Assembly: GCF_030814955.1 (NCBI RefSeq)
Contig: NZ_JAUSWB010000004.1
Location: forward strand, 62,001-126,000
DNA: 64,000 nt
From: Planomicrobium stackebrandtii
GTDB taxonomy: Bacteria > Bacillota > Bacilli > Bacillales_A > Planococcaceae
Reading direction: 5' to 3'
Every line of letters begins with the position of its first letter. Position 1 is the first letter of the stretch. Position numbers and translations under genes: made by a program. The notes beneath the pieces were generated by a model. It did no database searches and was not told where the DNA came from. It saw only the letters and a list, made by a program, of their open reading frames with translations. This document shows, piece after piece, positions 63,849-64,000 of this stretch.

Positions 63849-64000
63849 GGGTGCTCATAAGAGTCCTGTTCAAGATGTTATTTACAGACCTGCTCATGAC
63901 TCAAAATTATAAAAATTACGAAATGAAAGCAAGCCTAATACAAATATTCCCAGAACTATAATCTGTCACTGAAAACGAAAGTATTTCCCAATATTCATGA

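Overview
The window reads as a chromosomal segment of a low-to-mid GC Gram-positive bacterium of the Bacillales. The signs are strong AGGAGG-type ribosome binding sites, GTG and TTG starts, a GlpP-type antitermination system with a perfect CcpA (cre) box, a CapA/CapB-type chain-length regulator and tyrosine kinase, and an LTA-synthase-like enzyme. A Planococcaceae member (Planococcus or a close relative) is my best inference from gene content and style; no rRNA or marker gene is present to prove it.

Layout. 1-7000: a truncated lipoprotein gene, a VOC-family protein, a 21-bp repeat array, N5-(carboxyethyl)ornithine synthase, an SGNH-like protein with an altered catalytic serine, an XRE regulator, a remnant of a Na+/H+ antiporter and a large MHYT-PAS-GGDEF-EAL c-di-GMP protein. 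7000-45400: a very large surface or exopolysaccharide locus. It holds galU (twice), galE, manA, manC, gmd, fcl, rmlA, rmlB, a DegT aminotransferase and ugd for nucleotide sugars; an initiating sugar transferase; several glycosyltransferases; three Wzx-type flippases; one Wzy-type polymerase; and a Wzz/tyrosine kinase pair. It also carries FemAB-like transferases, extracytoplasmic beta-helix proteins, a VanZ protein and an LTA-synthase-like sulfatase-fold enzyme. 45400-51300: membrane proteins (GDYXXLXY/DUF2157 pair, GT-II-like glucosyltransferase), a flavin reductase, an acetyltransferase and a metallo-beta-lactamase-fold hydrolase. 51500-56900: YciI protein, then the glycerol regulon glpP-glpF-glpK-glpD with two antiterminator-type leaders. 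57000-64000: subtilisin-like protease, DUF998 protein, a YfhO-GtrA glycosylation pair, a divergent PAP2 protein and a small secreted protein.

How it fits together. The polysaccharide locus can make UDP-Glc, UDP-Gal, UDP-GlcA, GDP-Man, GDP-Fuc and dTDP-4-keto-6-deoxyglucose, the last probably aminated by the DegT enzyme because rmlC and rmlD are absent. The building blocks would be assembled on undecaprenyl phosphate by the initiating transferase and the glycosyltransferases, flipped by Wzx, polymerised by Wzy and length-controlled by Wzz and its kinase. Part of the locus is a diverged duplication: FemAB-like gene, beta-helix gene, GT2 gene and flippase gene each occur twice. A 704-residue protein between rmlB and the third flippase appears to fuse four different folds and is the most unusual single gene.

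Other points. Four intergenic places carry arrays of short repeats at a 20-21 bp pitch (two DNA turns). They fall into two sequence families, AAATACNNTCCA and TTTGAGGTGCGG, and are the most striking non-coding signal. Several sub-operons of the polysaccharide locus start after AT-rich gaps with a shared TAGAATG -10-like element and long, structured leaders.
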